A stretch of DNA of 64,000 nt from Oscillospiraceae bacterium (GTDB taxonomy: Bacteria; Bacillota; Clostridia; Oscillospirales; Oscillospiraceae): positions 19,593 through 83,592 of the forward strand of contig JAEDDG010000006.1 of assembly GCA_016293865.1 (NCBI GenBank), read 5' to 3'. Under the pieces are notes generated by a model. The model did no database searches. It was not told the origin of the DNA and worked only from the letters and a program-made list of their open reading frames with translations. This document shows, piece by piece, positions 9,171 through 16,880 of the stretch (positions within the stretch are counted from its first letter, which is position 1; each line of letters opens with the position of its first letter). The position numbers were made by a program, and so were the translations under genes.

Positions 9171-9316
9171 GCTTTCTGTTAGTCACTTTTTCTGTACCTT
9201 CAATGCATACGCATTATATATCCCGCTGCGCGCACATTCTGTCGCAAACGCACGAACGCACAAAAAAGCCTGTTCTTTTCCTGTGCCGCCCTGCGGGCAG
9301 CATTCTGAACAAAACG
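9171..9316. other. Gene-free stretch before the cysE promoter
   Basis: No gene, RNA or clear terminator is visible. Imperfect complementary runs (GTGCCGCCCTGCGGGCAGC near 9280-9300) could form a weak hairpin after the XRE gene, but there is no T-run. Confidence 0.3.
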
Positions 9317-9345
9317 TTGACTTCACGAAAAAAGCTTGATATGAT
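9317..9345 (+). promoter_or_regulatory. Strong sigma-A-type promoter for the serine acetyltransferase
   Basis: TTGACT (9317-9322), 17-bp spacer, TATGAT (9340-9345). Transcription from about 9352 gives a leader of roughly 235 bases before the start codon, long enough to hold a regulatory RNA, although I recognise no known riboswitch or T-box core in it. Confidence 0.7.
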
Positions 9346-9588
9346 ATTTAAATCAGCAGCTCAGAGACATCGCAGATTTGCCCATGCCTGACCGCCGCCC
9401 GGCTGTCTTTATCCGGCATGATGGCTCCGGAGATATTCTGCGTCCGGCTCCTGTCTGCGCATGAACACGCAAAAGTCTGCGCTGCCCGGTTCCAGTCCGG
9501 CCGCATGATTCTCCCGGTCTGCATATGACCTTCCGGATGCGGATCGTATTCCGCGCCCTTTAAATGTTTATTGATGAGGAGACTCTCT

Positions 9589-10500
9589 ATGATTTTCGAT
9601 CAGTTGAACAGCAGCATTTCCGACGTCGCCAGGCAGCTCACCAGGCAGTCCGACGCCCGCTGCGTAAATCACATCAACGGCTCCGGATTCAAAGCCAAGG
9701 TGGCCAAGCTGATTGCTCTGCTGCAGTCGGCAATGTTCCCCAAAATCTATAACGAAGCCGCACAGGATCCCGAAACCGGCTTTGCCAGCACCAGCAACTA
9801 CCTGCACCAGGCTTCCATCCTGCTGTACGGACTCTGCCGCGATGTGATGTCAGAGCAGGACAATTACGACCCGGAACAGATTGTCATCGAATTTATCCGC
9901 AGCATCAGCGAAATCGCTGACATTCTGGAAAGTGACATACGCGCTGCATACGAAGGCGACCCCGCCGCACGCAGCGGCGAGGAAATCATGCTCGCTTATC
10001 CGTCTTTTGAGGCAGTCAGCATCTACCGGCTCGCCCACAGCCTTTTCAGGCTGGGCGTTCCGCTCCTGCCGCGGATGATGACCGAATATGCCCACCAGCG
10101 CACCGGGATTGACATTCACCCCGGCGCGCAGATCGGCCGCAGCTTCTTTATCGACCACGGCACCGGCGTCGTGATTGGTGAAACATGTGTTATCGGCAAC
10201 CGGGTCAAGCTCTATCAGGGCGTCACACTGGGCGCAAAGAGCTTTGAGCTGGATGAAAACGGCAACCCGGTCAAGAACATCAAGCGTCATCCCAACATCG
10301 GCAACAATGTCATTATCTATGCCAACGCCACCATTCTGGGCGGCGATACATACATTGGCGACAACTGCGTCATCGGCGGCAACACCTGGCTGACGCACTC
10401 TGTGGAAGCCGGCAGCACTGTCAGCAATGACGGCCGCGTATACAAACCGCGCTGCAGAGCCGGCATTCAGTGCGACGATTGCCCTGCAAGACTCCAGTAA
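9589..10500 (+). CDS. cysE: Serine O-acetyltransferase (CysE/EpsC type)
   Basis: A 303-residue acetyltransferase. The N-terminal helical part (about 1-180) is the longer EpsC-like form seen in Firmicutes and Bacteroidetes. The C-terminal part is a left-handed beta-helix of hexapeptide repeats with IHPGAQIGRSFFIDHGTGVVIG, including the active-site DHGTG, then HPNIGNNVIIYANATILGG. The enzyme makes O-acetylserine from serine and acetyl-CoA for cysteine synthesis. The C-terminus carries a Cys cluster (CRAGIQCDDCPARLQ) that could bind metal or respond to redox. I chose ATG 9589 because GAGGAG precedes it at good spacing; an ATG at 9571 lacks one. It is monocistronic, with its own promoter and terminator. 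Confidence 0.9.
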   Translation: MIFDQLNSSISDVARQLTRQSDARCVNHINGSGFKAKVAKLIALLQSAMFPKIYNEAAQDPETGFASTSNYLHQASILLYGLCRDVMSEQDNYDPEQIVIEFIRSISEIADILESDIRAAYEGDPAARSGEEIMLAYPSFEAVSIYRLAHSLFRLGVPLLPRMMTEYAHQRTGIDIHPGAQIGRSFFIDHGTGVVIGETCVIGNRVKLYQGVTLGAKSFELDENGNPVKNIKRHPNIGNNVIIYANATILGGDTYIGDNCVIGGNTWLTHSVEAGSTVSNDGRVYKPRCRAGIQCDDCPARLQ

Positions 10501-10505
10501 TTCAG

Positions 10506-10530
10506 CGCGCCGGGATTGTTTCCCGGCGCG
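10506..10530 (+). terminator. Terminator after serine acetyltransferase
   Basis: CGCGCCGGG, seven-base loop, CCCGGCGCG, followed by TTCTGT. A GC-rich 9-bp stem with only a short T stretch. Confidence 0.6.
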
Positions 10531-10644
10531 TTCTGTATACCATCGGTCAAAACCGGCCAAACCGGCGGTTTCCCCGTCTGTTTGGAACATTTCCGCCAAT
10601 GCATCGTCTCATTTGACACAGTATTCCAAAGGAGGAGCACAGGA

Positions 10645-12006
10645 TTGGCACACAATAAGGATGAAGATACAATCGATCTAAGCGAGATTTCCAAAATCTG
10701 TAAAAATACGCAGCCCCAGCGTCCGGCGGCGCAGCAGCCATCCCGGCGCCGTCCCATGTCTGGTCAGATCTCCCCGCAGCAGACTCTGTCTGCAGACGAA
10801 GACGGCCTGTGGGATTTCGACGATGCGCAGTCTTTTGACTCCGGCATCCGTCAGCGGCCGGAACCGGACGCACAGCGCGCGCACATCTTTGATTTTGATT
10901 TTTCTGATCCGCACGACCCGTACACTGATCAGCCGCAGCCGGCATCCGGCAGGCCGCAGAATATGTACGATTCCGGAAGGCACCCATACGCCAGCGGCGT
11001 CGACGCATACGGGGACGCCCAGCCATATGACACGACTGTGCCGGAAATTCCGGAGTATGAACGCACCGGTCACACCGGTACCCGACGGAAACGCAGAAAA
11101 AAGCACCGCTTTCTCCGCTTCCTTCTGATTCTTTTGGGGCTCCTGATTCTGATATCGGCCGCGGCAGCCCTGTTCGCCCGTCCGCCCAAACGGGAAACCG
11201 AGGGGCTCGGCAGCCGCACCGGCGACACTGTCAACGTCCTCATTGCCGGAACTGACCAGGACGGCACGCGGACTGACACCATCATGCTGGTCTCCATCAG
11301 CAAGAAAAGCGGAAAAATTTCCCTGACCAGTGTTCCCCGCGACACACTGGTCGATAACGTCTACACCTCCCAGAAAATCAACAGTGTCTACGGCTTCAAC
11401 GGCACCGGCTCCGACGGTATGGAAGCGCTGATGGCCGAGTTGACTGAAATTCTGGGCATCACGCCGGATGGCTATGTGCTGGTTGATCTGGACGCGTTTA
11501 TCCAGCTTGTCGATCTGATGGGCGGCGTCTGGTTTGACGTGCCCCAGGACATGCATTATGAGGACCCAACGCAGGACCTGTACATTGACCTGACAGCAGG
11601 CTATCAGAAGCTGGACGGACAGCACGCCATGCAGCTGGTACGCTTCCGCTCCTATGCCATGGCGGATCTGCAGCGCGTCAACGTGCAGCGCGATTTTATT
11701 CAGGCAGCCCTGAACCAATGGCTGTCTGTCAAAGGCGTTCTGCATGCGCCGCAGGTTGTCCGGCTCATGCAGGAAAACGTCCAGACTGATCTCTCTGTCA
11801 GCAACATGATCTGGCTGGCTCTGGCCATGAAATCCTGCGGCACCGACGATATGGAAACAATGACCCTGCCCGGCGTACCCGGCATGTATGACGGCGTGTC
11901 GTTCTTCATTCTGGACAGGCAGGCTGTGGTGGACACGGTCAACAGTGTTCTGAACCCTTACGCCGACGCGGTCACCACCGACCGGGTTGTCATCAAAACC
12001 TACTGA
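10645..12006 (+). CDS. LytR-CpsA-Psr (LCP) family cell-wall glycopolymer transferase
   Basis: A 453-residue membrane-anchored protein. The first 150 residues are a polar, proline- and glutamine-rich cytoplasmic tail. A basic stretch (RKRRKKHRFLRF) and one membrane helix at about 157-177 follow. The LCP domain starts near residue 190 with VNVLIAGTDQDGTRTDTIML and SLTSVPRDTLVD, and contains the conserved VRFRSYAMADLQRVNVQRDF stretch with its catalytic arginines. LCP enzymes transfer teichoic acids or capsular polymers from lipid carriers to peptidoglycan on the outer face of the membrane. The start is TTG 10645, which has AAAGGAGG nine bases upstream; the frame extends further back but without a ribosome site. 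The unusually long intracellular tail could be a site of regulation. Confidence 0.88.
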   Translation: MAHNKDEDTIDLSEISKICKNTQPQRPAAQQPSRRRPMSGQISPQQTLSADEDGLWDFDDAQSFDSGIRQRPEPDAQRAHIFDFDFSDPHDPYTDQPQPASGRPQNMYDSGRHPYASGVDAYGDAQPYDTTVPEIPEYERTGHTGTRRKRRKKHRFLRFLLILLGLLILISAAAALFARPPKRETEGLGSRTGDTVNVLIAGTDQDGTRTDTIMLVSISKKSGKISLTSVPRDTLVDNVYTSQKINSVYGFNGTGSDGMEALMAELTEILGITPDGYVLVDLDAFIQLVDLMGGVWFDVPQDMHYEDPTQDLYIDLTAGYQKLDGQHAMQLVRFRSYAMADLQRVNVQRDFIQAALNQWLSVKGVLHAPQVVRLMQENVQTDLSVSNMIWLALAMKSCGTDDMETMTLPGVPGMYDGVSFFILDRQAVVDTVNSVLNPYADAVTTDRVVIKTY

Positions 12007-12042
12007 TTTCCAGGTAAATTCACCAGCGCTGCAAAAGTGTAT

Positions 12043-12071
12043 TTGACACAGCCGGAATGATGTGGTATGAT
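12043..12071 (+). promoter_or_regulatory. Promoter of the T-box transcript
   Basis: TTGACA (12043-12048), 17-bp spacer, TATGAT (12066-12071). A near-consensus promoter that begins the alanine T-box leader at about 12078. Confidence 0.85.
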
Positions 12072-12077
12072 AAACAC

Positions 12078-12358
12078 AATTCAACACCAAGAGAAAGCAT
12101 TGAAGAAAAGTAGTACCTGATATTTGCCGGGCAAAGAGAGCGGGCGGCTGGTGTAAGTCCGCGTCGGCCATACAGGGAAGCCGTTTCTGAGCTTCGGATC
12201 GAAAGCGCTCTGCGCCGTTAGTGCCCGACGGGTGCCGCCCGTTACAGCGACGCGATATGTTTGTATCGGCAGAGTGCGGGCATTTGCCCGAATTCAGGTG
12301 GTAACACGGATAAATTTATTCGCCCTGAACAGACTGAGTCTGTTCAGGGCGTTGTTTT
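12078..12358 (+). ncRNA. T-box leader, alanine specifier (GCC)
   Basis: The leader has the T-box order of parts: an AGAGAG...GGCTGGTGTAAGTCC stem I region, then GAA followed by the specifier GCC (12180-12182) and TTTCTGAGC. The T-box core AGGTGGTAACACGG holds TGGT at 12299-12302, and a terminator stem lies at 12321-12351 (13 bp, CGCCCTGAACAGA) with a T-rich tail. GCC reads as alanine, and TGGT would pair with the ACCA end of tRNA-Ala. Uncharged tRNA-Ala should stabilise the antiterminator and switch on the aminotransferase gene 15 bases downstream. The specifier call is by position relative to the conserved GAA and GAGC, not by folding. Confidence 0.88.
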
Positions 12359-12372
12359 TTGGAGGTACTCCT

Positions 12373-13587
12373 ATGCGAATCATCAATAAATCTGCAAAAC
12401 TGGAACATGTATGTTACGATGTGCGCGGCCCGGTGCTGGATGAGGCCAATCTCATGCGCGCGCAGGGCATCCAGGTAATGCCGCTGAATATAGGAAACCC
12501 GGCCGTTTTCGGTTTCCACGCGCCTGATTCCCTCCAGAAAACCATGTCGGACGCGCTGGCCCGCTCTGACGGTTATTCGGATTCCAAGGGTCTTCCGCAG
12601 GCGCGCGAGGCCATCGCAGGCTACTGCGCAAAAAAGGGCATCCGCGGCGTCCAACCGGATGATGTCTATACCGGCAACGGCGTCAGCGACCTGATCATGA
12701 TGTCCATGCAGGGTCTGCTGGACAATGGCGACGAGATGCTTGTTCCCATGCCGGACTATCCTCTGTGGACAGGCGCCGTTACACTGGCCGGCGGCCGTGC
12801 CGTACATTACCGCTGTGATGAACAGAGCGGCTGGTATCCTGATCTGGCAGATATTGAACGCAAAATCACAGACCGGACAAAGGGTATCATCATCATCAAT
12901 CCGAATAATCCCACGGGTGCGCTGTATCCGGTCGAAATTCTTGAAAAAATCGTGGATATCGCCCGCAGACATGACCTGATCATCTTTTCCGATGAAATCT
13001 ACGACCGGCTGGTCATGGACGGCCTTCAGCACACCTCCATCGCCTCTTTGGCGGACGACGTGTTCATGGTCACGCTCAACGGCCTGTCCAAGTCCCACCG
13101 GGCAGCAGGCTACCGTGTCGGCTGGATGGCGCTGAGCGGAGACAAGCGCGGCGCACAGGATTATATTGCCGGTCTGAATCTTTTGTCCAACATGCGCCTT
13201 TGCTCCAACGTTCCGGCACAGTCCATCATTCCCGAAGCACTGAACGACAGCGCGCCGGATCTGGACATCCTCCCCGGCGGCCGGATCTACGAACAGCGCG
13301 AACTGATTACAAATGCGCTGAACGACATTCCCGGCCTCAGCGCAGTCAAGCCCAGCGCCGCATTCTACATCTTCCCGAAGCTGGACATCAAGCGCTTCAA
13401 TATTACGGACGATGAGCAGTTTGTGCTGGATTTCCTGCGGGCACATCACATTATGCTTGTGCACGGCAAGGGCTTCAACTGGGATCAGCCGGATCATTTC
13501 CGCATTGTCTATCTGCCCTGCGCGGAAGACCTGTCCATGGCTGCCGACAAACTGCGCGGCTTTCTGTCCGGTTACCGGCAGGCATAA
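12373..13587 (+). CDS. alaA: PLP-dependent alanine aminotransferase (AlaA-like)
   Basis: A 404-residue class I/II aminotransferase, very close in length and motifs to E. coli AlaA: KSAKLEHVCYDVRGPVLDEA at the N-terminus, IGNPAVFGF, NPNNPTGALY, SDEIYDRLVMDG and GRIYEQRELI. The PLP lysine is K240 in the segment LNGLSKSHRAAGYRVGW. It should convert pyruvate and glutamate to alanine and 2-oxoglutarate. The start ATG 12373 lies right behind GGAGGTACTCCT, and the upstream frame is leader RNA. The alanine-specific T-box independently supports a role in alanine supply: low charged tRNA-Ala turns the gene on. Confidence 0.92.
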   Translation: MRIINKSAKLEHVCYDVRGPVLDEANLMRAQGIQVMPLNIGNPAVFGFHAPDSLQKTMSDALARSDGYSDSKGLPQAREAIAGYCAKKGIRGVQPDDVYTGNGVSDLIMMSMQGLLDNGDEMLVPMPDYPLWTGAVTLAGGRAVHYRCDEQSGWYPDLADIERKITDRTKGIIIINPNNPTGALYPVEILEKIVDIARRHDLIIFSDEIYDRLVMDGLQHTSIASLADDVFMVTLNGLSKSHRAAGYRVGWMALSGDKRGAQDYIAGLNLLSNMRLCSNVPAQSIIPEALNDSAPDLDILPGGRIYEQRELITNALNDIPGLSAVKPSAAFYIFPKLDIKRFNITDDEQFVLDFLRAHHIMLVHGKGFNWDQPDHFRIVYLPCAEDLSMAADKLRGFLSGYRQA

Positions 13588-13673
13588 TCGTTTCTTCCGA
13601 GAGCGACGATGCACGGCGGCAGCCATGCGGTACTTATAAGTACATTTTTACCCTGTTCATGAAATAAAGAGAC

Positions 13674-13726
13674 AGCCGCCCTGGCTCCTTGACATAAGAA
13701 ATTGAAGGAGCCGGGGGCGGCTTTTT
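13674..13726 (+). terminator. Terminator of the aminotransferase
   Basis: A long stem AGCCGCCCTGGCTCCTT pairs with AAGGAGCCGGGGGCGGCT across a 14-base loop and is followed by TTTTTATTC. Confidence 0.8.
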
Positions 13727-14058
13727 ATTCATGTTCCGGTATAGTCTTCGCAGCTATACCGTTTTTGTTTCTTTGAACAGTTCTTTGTTTTTCGCACCTC
13801 CAGCACTTCTTCTGATCCTCCAGCCGCAGGAACATTCCGGATGCCCGCACCATCGGAACAGATATATGTGGGCAGAACTGTCTCTCCGTCAACGACCCGT
13901 TTTGTAGTTAACATAGTGCACCATTCAACCCCACACGGACGGCTGCAGGTGTCAATTTCCTGATTGCAGTAAACTTCTTTGCTTTCTCAGCACATACAGA
14001 TACAAAAATAAGCATCAGCGGCAGGGAGAAATCCTTACCGCTCTTTTCTGCTCAAAAA
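13727..14058. other. Gene-free boundary between GC-rich core and AT-rich patch
   Basis: No supported gene. A 61-codon minus-strand frame (13729-13914) is open but matches nothing I recognise and has no ribosome site. Base composition falls sharply across this stretch, marking the left edge of the AT-rich patch. Confidence 0.4.
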
Positions 14059-14067
14059 TGTTATAAT
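14059..14067 (+). promoter_or_regulatory. Extended -10 promoter of the sigma factor gene
   Basis: TGTTATAAT is a TGn extended -10 box with a consensus TATAAT; no clear -35 is present. The gene starts 81 bases later behind GGAGAGGAG. Confidence 0.55.
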
Positions 14068-14148
14068 GGGTGTGAGACTTTTTCTGTACTCATACGACTA
14101 ATAAGAGAGAGGGATGAAAAATACCCCCTTTCGGAGAGGAGAAAGTCA

Positions 14149-14706
14149 ATGGATAACGGTGCAAGTAGCTACCGCCGTTTCCTTGATGGTGATGACAAAG
14201 GGATAGCTGAAATCGTGGGAGATTATAAAGATGGTCTTATTCTTTATTTGAACGGTTATGTCGATAATATTTTCATTGCCGAGGAATTGACGGAGGATAC
14301 CTTCTTTCGGCTAATAACAAAGAAGCCGAGATATTCGGGTAAATGTTCATTCAAGTCCTGGTTATATGCAATCGGACGAAATGTATCGGTTGATTTTATG
14401 AGGCACAATTCAAAGCTGCTCAATACCCCTATCGAAGATATGGAAAACTATTTGAGCGAGGAACTGAGCCTTGAACAATCCTACATAAAGGAAGAAAGAA
14501 AAATCATAGTCCACAAGGCACTATCCGAACTTACAACCGATTACAGAACGATCCTTTGGCTTGTGTTCTTTGAAGGGTTTTCCAGCAAAGAAGCGGCAAC
14601 CGCTTTGAAAAAGAGCGACCGTCAAATTAAGAATCTCCTTTACCGCGCGAAACAGTCTTTGAAATCAAAACTTGAAAAGGATGGCTTTGTTTATGAAGAA
14701 TTGTGA
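14149..14706 (+). CDS. ECF-like sigma-70 family RNA polymerase sigma factor
   Basis: A 185-residue sigma factor with regions 2 and 4 only. Region 2 is seen at about residues 25-85 (AEELTEDTFFRLITKK ... FKSWLYAIGRNVSVDFMRH). Region 4 at about 125-180 contains LSELTTDYRTILWLVFFEGF and the helix-turn-helix SSKEAATALKKSDRQIKNLL. ECF sigma factors redirect RNA polymerase in response to envelope signals. The last 14 bases overlap the next gene, a single-pass membrane protein that is the obvious anti-sigma candidate. The gene is much more AT-rich than its flanks, consistent with acquisition. Ribosome site GGAGAGGAG precedes ATG 14149. Confidence 0.87.
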   Translation: MDNGASSYRRFLDGDDKGIAEIVGDYKDGLILYLNGYVDNIFIAEELTEDTFFRLITKKPRYSGKCSFKSWLYAIGRNVSVDFMRHNSKLLNTPIEDMENYLSEELSLEQSYIKEERKIIVHKALSELTTDYRTILWLVFFEGFSSKEAATALKKSDRQIKNLLYRAKQSLKSKLEKDGFVYEEL

Positions 14707-15463
14707 TGAAATGGTAAATAGCCTGCTTGAACGCAGAGAACAGTATGTTGCCGAACAGAAAAGGAAAAGAAGGGTAATTACTCGTACAGCAACTTCTATG
14801 TGTTGTGTCTGCCTTGTTGCTCTGTTAAGTTTCGGTATATGGCAGAGCGGATTGTTGGACACAACACCACCTGCAACATTAAATGATTCAATCAATATCG
14901 GCGAAAAAGATTATATTAACCCAGATGAATTGAATGCTGACGCAGACACCCAAACATCTAAAAACGATGCGGATTTGAGTAACAATTCTTCTGCTGCAAA
15001 TGATAATGTTGGGAATCATCCTAATAACTACAGTCCTAACGGAAGCGAAAAGACTATGATTTCTTCGTTTAGTATAAACGGAACACCATCTGCTTCGTAT
15101 GCAACACCCGAAAATGGCAAATTTTATTTTTCGATACCGTTGAGTGAAGCTATGAATGAATTTGGAGATAGTGTTTTGTATCGTGTAGTCGTTGATGTGT
15201 TCAACAACAAGGAACAGTTATCATCAGATAGCAGCCAAGTACAAGACGAGTGTGAACGACTTTCGAATATTGGATATGTCGTTGCCTACGAAACTGTTTC
15301 CAATGGAGAATCTTATCATTATTACTTTACTCTACACGCCACTTATGATGAATTGACAGAGTTTATTGCAAATGAAAGCTATGGATACTTTTTGTTCTTG
15401 TATGATGAACGAGTAGAATCAACTGGGGAATCGCCGATATTATCTAATGTCTTTGTGCAATGA
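14693..15463 (+). CDS. Membrane-anchored anti-sigma factor candidate
   Basis: A 256-residue protein. Residues 1-27 are a short charged cytoplasmic part (MKNCDEMVNSLLERREQYV). One membrane helix follows at about 30-53 (ATSMCCVCLVALLSFGIW), then a low-complexity Asn/Asp/Ser linker and an extracellular domain of about 130 residues that I do not recognise. Overlap with the sigma gene and the small-cytoplasmic/one-helix/outside-sensor layout point to an anti-sigma factor. The cytoplasmic part is too short for a classic zinc-finger anti-sigma domain and has only one Cys, so this is inference from context. I chose ATG 14693; in-frame TTG 14672 and ATG 14681 are alternatives. Confidence 0.6.
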   Translation: MKNCDEMVNSLLERREQYVAEQKRKRRVITRTATSMCCVCLVALLSFGIWQSGLLDTTPPATLNDSINIGEKDYINPDELNADADTQTSKNDADLSNNSSAANDNVGNHPNNYSPNGSEKTMISSFSINGTPSASYATPENGKFYFSIPLSEAMNEFGDSVLYRVVVDVFNNKEQLSSDSSQVQDECERLSNIGYVVAYETVSNGESYHYYFTLHATYDELTEFIANESYGYFLFLYDERVESTGESPILSNVFVQ

Positions 15464-15483
15464 CAGCAGACACCCTGCACGAT

Positions 15484-15573
15484 TCAGAAGTCTTGCAGGG
15501 TGTTTCGCAGCATAACATCCAAGATGATAACATCCGGCTCGTCATCAACAAGCAAAATTTTATACGCATTCAT
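15484..15573 (-). pseudogene. Response regulator receiver remnant with internal deletion
   Basis: On the minus strand ATG 15573 opens a 29-codon frame that begins like a receiver domain (MNAYKILLVDDEPD) and jumps straight to the phospho-acceptor strand (VIILDVML), losing about 35 residues, then ends in RNTLQDF and a stop. The acidic pair and the acceptor Asp strand are both recognisable. The start overlaps the stop of the upstream HTH remnant, so they were once one operon. Nothing of the DNA-binding half remains. Confidence 0.7.
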
Positions 15574-15799
15574 TCAACTGCTTCCTTCTTCCTTTTGGCA
15601 TCTGTATCGTCACAGTCCTTCAAGCGCTTGTCAGCGGGTTTTTCGGCATTTTTAGGAAAATAACAAGTATTACCAATCTTCTCGGCACCAATAACACGAC
15701 CTGCATTACAGTATTGCAGTACTCCCCATCTGATATTTCCCACTTTTCAGCAGCCTCTTTTGCCGTTATACCATCAATATCGCATCTTTTGTATTGCAA
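15570..15799 (-). pseudogene. Frameshifted small helix-turn-helix (excisionase-like) gene
   Basis: Minus-strand translation gives DIDGITAKEAAEKWEISD, then after a frame change VLQYCNAGRVIGAEKIGN and YFPKNAEKPADKR, ending ...KRKKEAVE and TGA at 15570-15572. This matches the common small clostridial HTH protein built as ITAKEAAEKWGIS...GRI.GA...G..W.IP..AEKPADGR. The frame breaks around 15719-15732 (GATGGGGAGTACTG on the minus strand), so the gene is broken. An in-frame TTG at 15799 is the first possible start after a stop. It is followed by the response regulator remnant. Confidence 0.65.
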
Positions 15800-16026
15800 C
15801 TATACTTCGTTTGTCCAAAGAATACAAGCTGCGGCAGCCTTAAGTTTATCTTAATTCCAGTCATTGTGATTAATAACGGCATCATGGGCAAAGGCCTATG
15901 GCAGGTTCATTTGAATAGCCGAATTTGCCTGTCAAGGCATAGCGGGCCGCTATTATGCTTTGGCATAATTTGTTTTTTCCTGCAAATTCACCGTATCCGA
16001 CCGTCAGAACAGATTCTCCAAAACGC
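15800..16026. other. AT-rich stretch without a supported gene
   Basis: Nothing recognisable; probably residue of the acquired patch between the decayed minus-strand genes and the terminator-like palindrome at 16027. Confidence 0.3.
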
Positions 16027-16061
16027 GAAATGGACACTTCACAATGTGAAGTGTCCATTTC
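16027..16061 (-). terminator. Perfect 35-bp palindrome, likely terminator of the LytTR-ending operon
   Basis: GAAATGGACACTTCACA and its exact complement are separated by a single base. On the minus strand it lies 89 bases past the LytTR stop and is followed by GCGTTTTGG, so it may stop the eight-gene operon. A perfect palindrome this long could alternatively be a protein-binding or recombination site. Confidence 0.5.
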
Positions 16062-16149
16062 ACAGTCTGTCTCTATATTTGTGAACCGCCGGACAGCTGC
16101 CGCACTGTTCTTCTGCAGCCGTCCGCCAATACCCGTTTGCCGTACATCC

Positions 16150-16866
16150 TTATACGCTCAGCACCTCTTTATAATGCGACTTGCTGACAAAAATTTCTTC
16201 TCCCGTGCTCAGCTGTACCGCTTTCTTCTGCTTGTCAACCAGTACAATCTCATTTCTGTTGATCAGATAACTCTGATGCGCGCGAACGAAATGCTGCGCC
16301 GGAACACGCCGTTCCACCTCTGCCAGTTTTCCCAGGAAGGAATATTCCGCTCCGCTTTTCAGATGCAGATAAATATAATTCCGCTCACTGCAGAAATAAA
16401 GGATGCTGCTGTATGGAAAGCGGTATTTCATCGTCTTGGTTTCCCATATGAAATTCCCCCGGAGGGCAGCCTGATCAGCTATTGTGCTGATCGTCTGATA
16501 GTATTCCCTGTCCGTTGGCTGATCAAGGTACAGGATTGGCCTCGCGGGAAAAAGACTGCTGAAATAAGAGACGATTTCCCGGGCATTCTGCGGAAGCCCG
16601 CAGCCGTAGTAAACCAGCGGGCAGGCGGGATTGACCTGATACAGCAGTCTGCCGATCCGGACGGACCGTTCCTTTTCCTCCGCGTTGATCAGGGCAATCT
16701 GTGCCTCACAGCATGCGGAGAGAATCTCATCCTTTTTCGCCGGGGATTTGAGCCATTTGATAGTGACTTCTGAATTCCGTGCAATGGCATAGGCCGCCAA
16801 CGCATCGTGTATGGTCTTTTTAACGTCTTCAGCGGTCTCATAAATCAGCACGCACAGCCGGTCCAC
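16150..16866 (-). CDS. LytTR-domain transcriptional regulator with degenerate receiver
   Basis: A 238-residue protein. The C-terminal half (about 137-235) is a LytTR DNA-binding domain: TMKYRFPYSSILYFCSERNY, FLGKLAEVERRVPAQHFVRA and HQSYLINRNEIVLV are typical. The N-terminal 120 residues have the length and hydrophobic pattern of a receiver, but the expected acidic pocket is missing (VLIYETAED at strand 1, IALINAEEKE where the phospho-acceptor should be). It is therefore probably not controlled by ordinary phosphorylation. It is the last gene of an eight-gene minus-strand operon with Hsp70- and HerA-like ATPases, 14 bases after the preceding gene, and is the natural candidate for feedback control of that operon. 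Confidence 0.85.
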   Translation of the reverse strand: MDRLCVLIYETAEDVKKTIHDALAAYAIARNSEVTIKWLKSPAKKDEILSACCEAQIALINAEEKERSVRIGRLLYQVNPACPLVYYGCGLPQNAREIVSYFSSLFPARPILYLDQPTDREYYQTISTIADQAALRGNFIWETKTMKYRFPYSSILYFCSERNYIYLHLKSGAEYSFLGKLAEVERRVPAQHFVRAHQSYLINRNEIVLVDKQKKAVQLSTGEEIFVSKSHYKEVLSV

Positions 16867-16880
16867 GGTATCCCTCCCTG

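Noticed and set aside
9421..9528. 35-codon frame with three Cys in the cysE leader
   Set aside because: No clear ribosome site and no neighbouring terminator/antiterminator pair; kept only as part of the leader observation.
13729..13914. 61-codon minus-strand frame beside the alaA terminator
   Set aside because: No ribosome site, no known similarity, and low complexity at its end; not strong enough to call a gene.
15460..15663. Plus-strand frame downstream of the anti-sigma gene
   Set aside because: The minus strand of this stretch encodes recognisable remnants (receiver and HTH), so the plus frame is a shadow.
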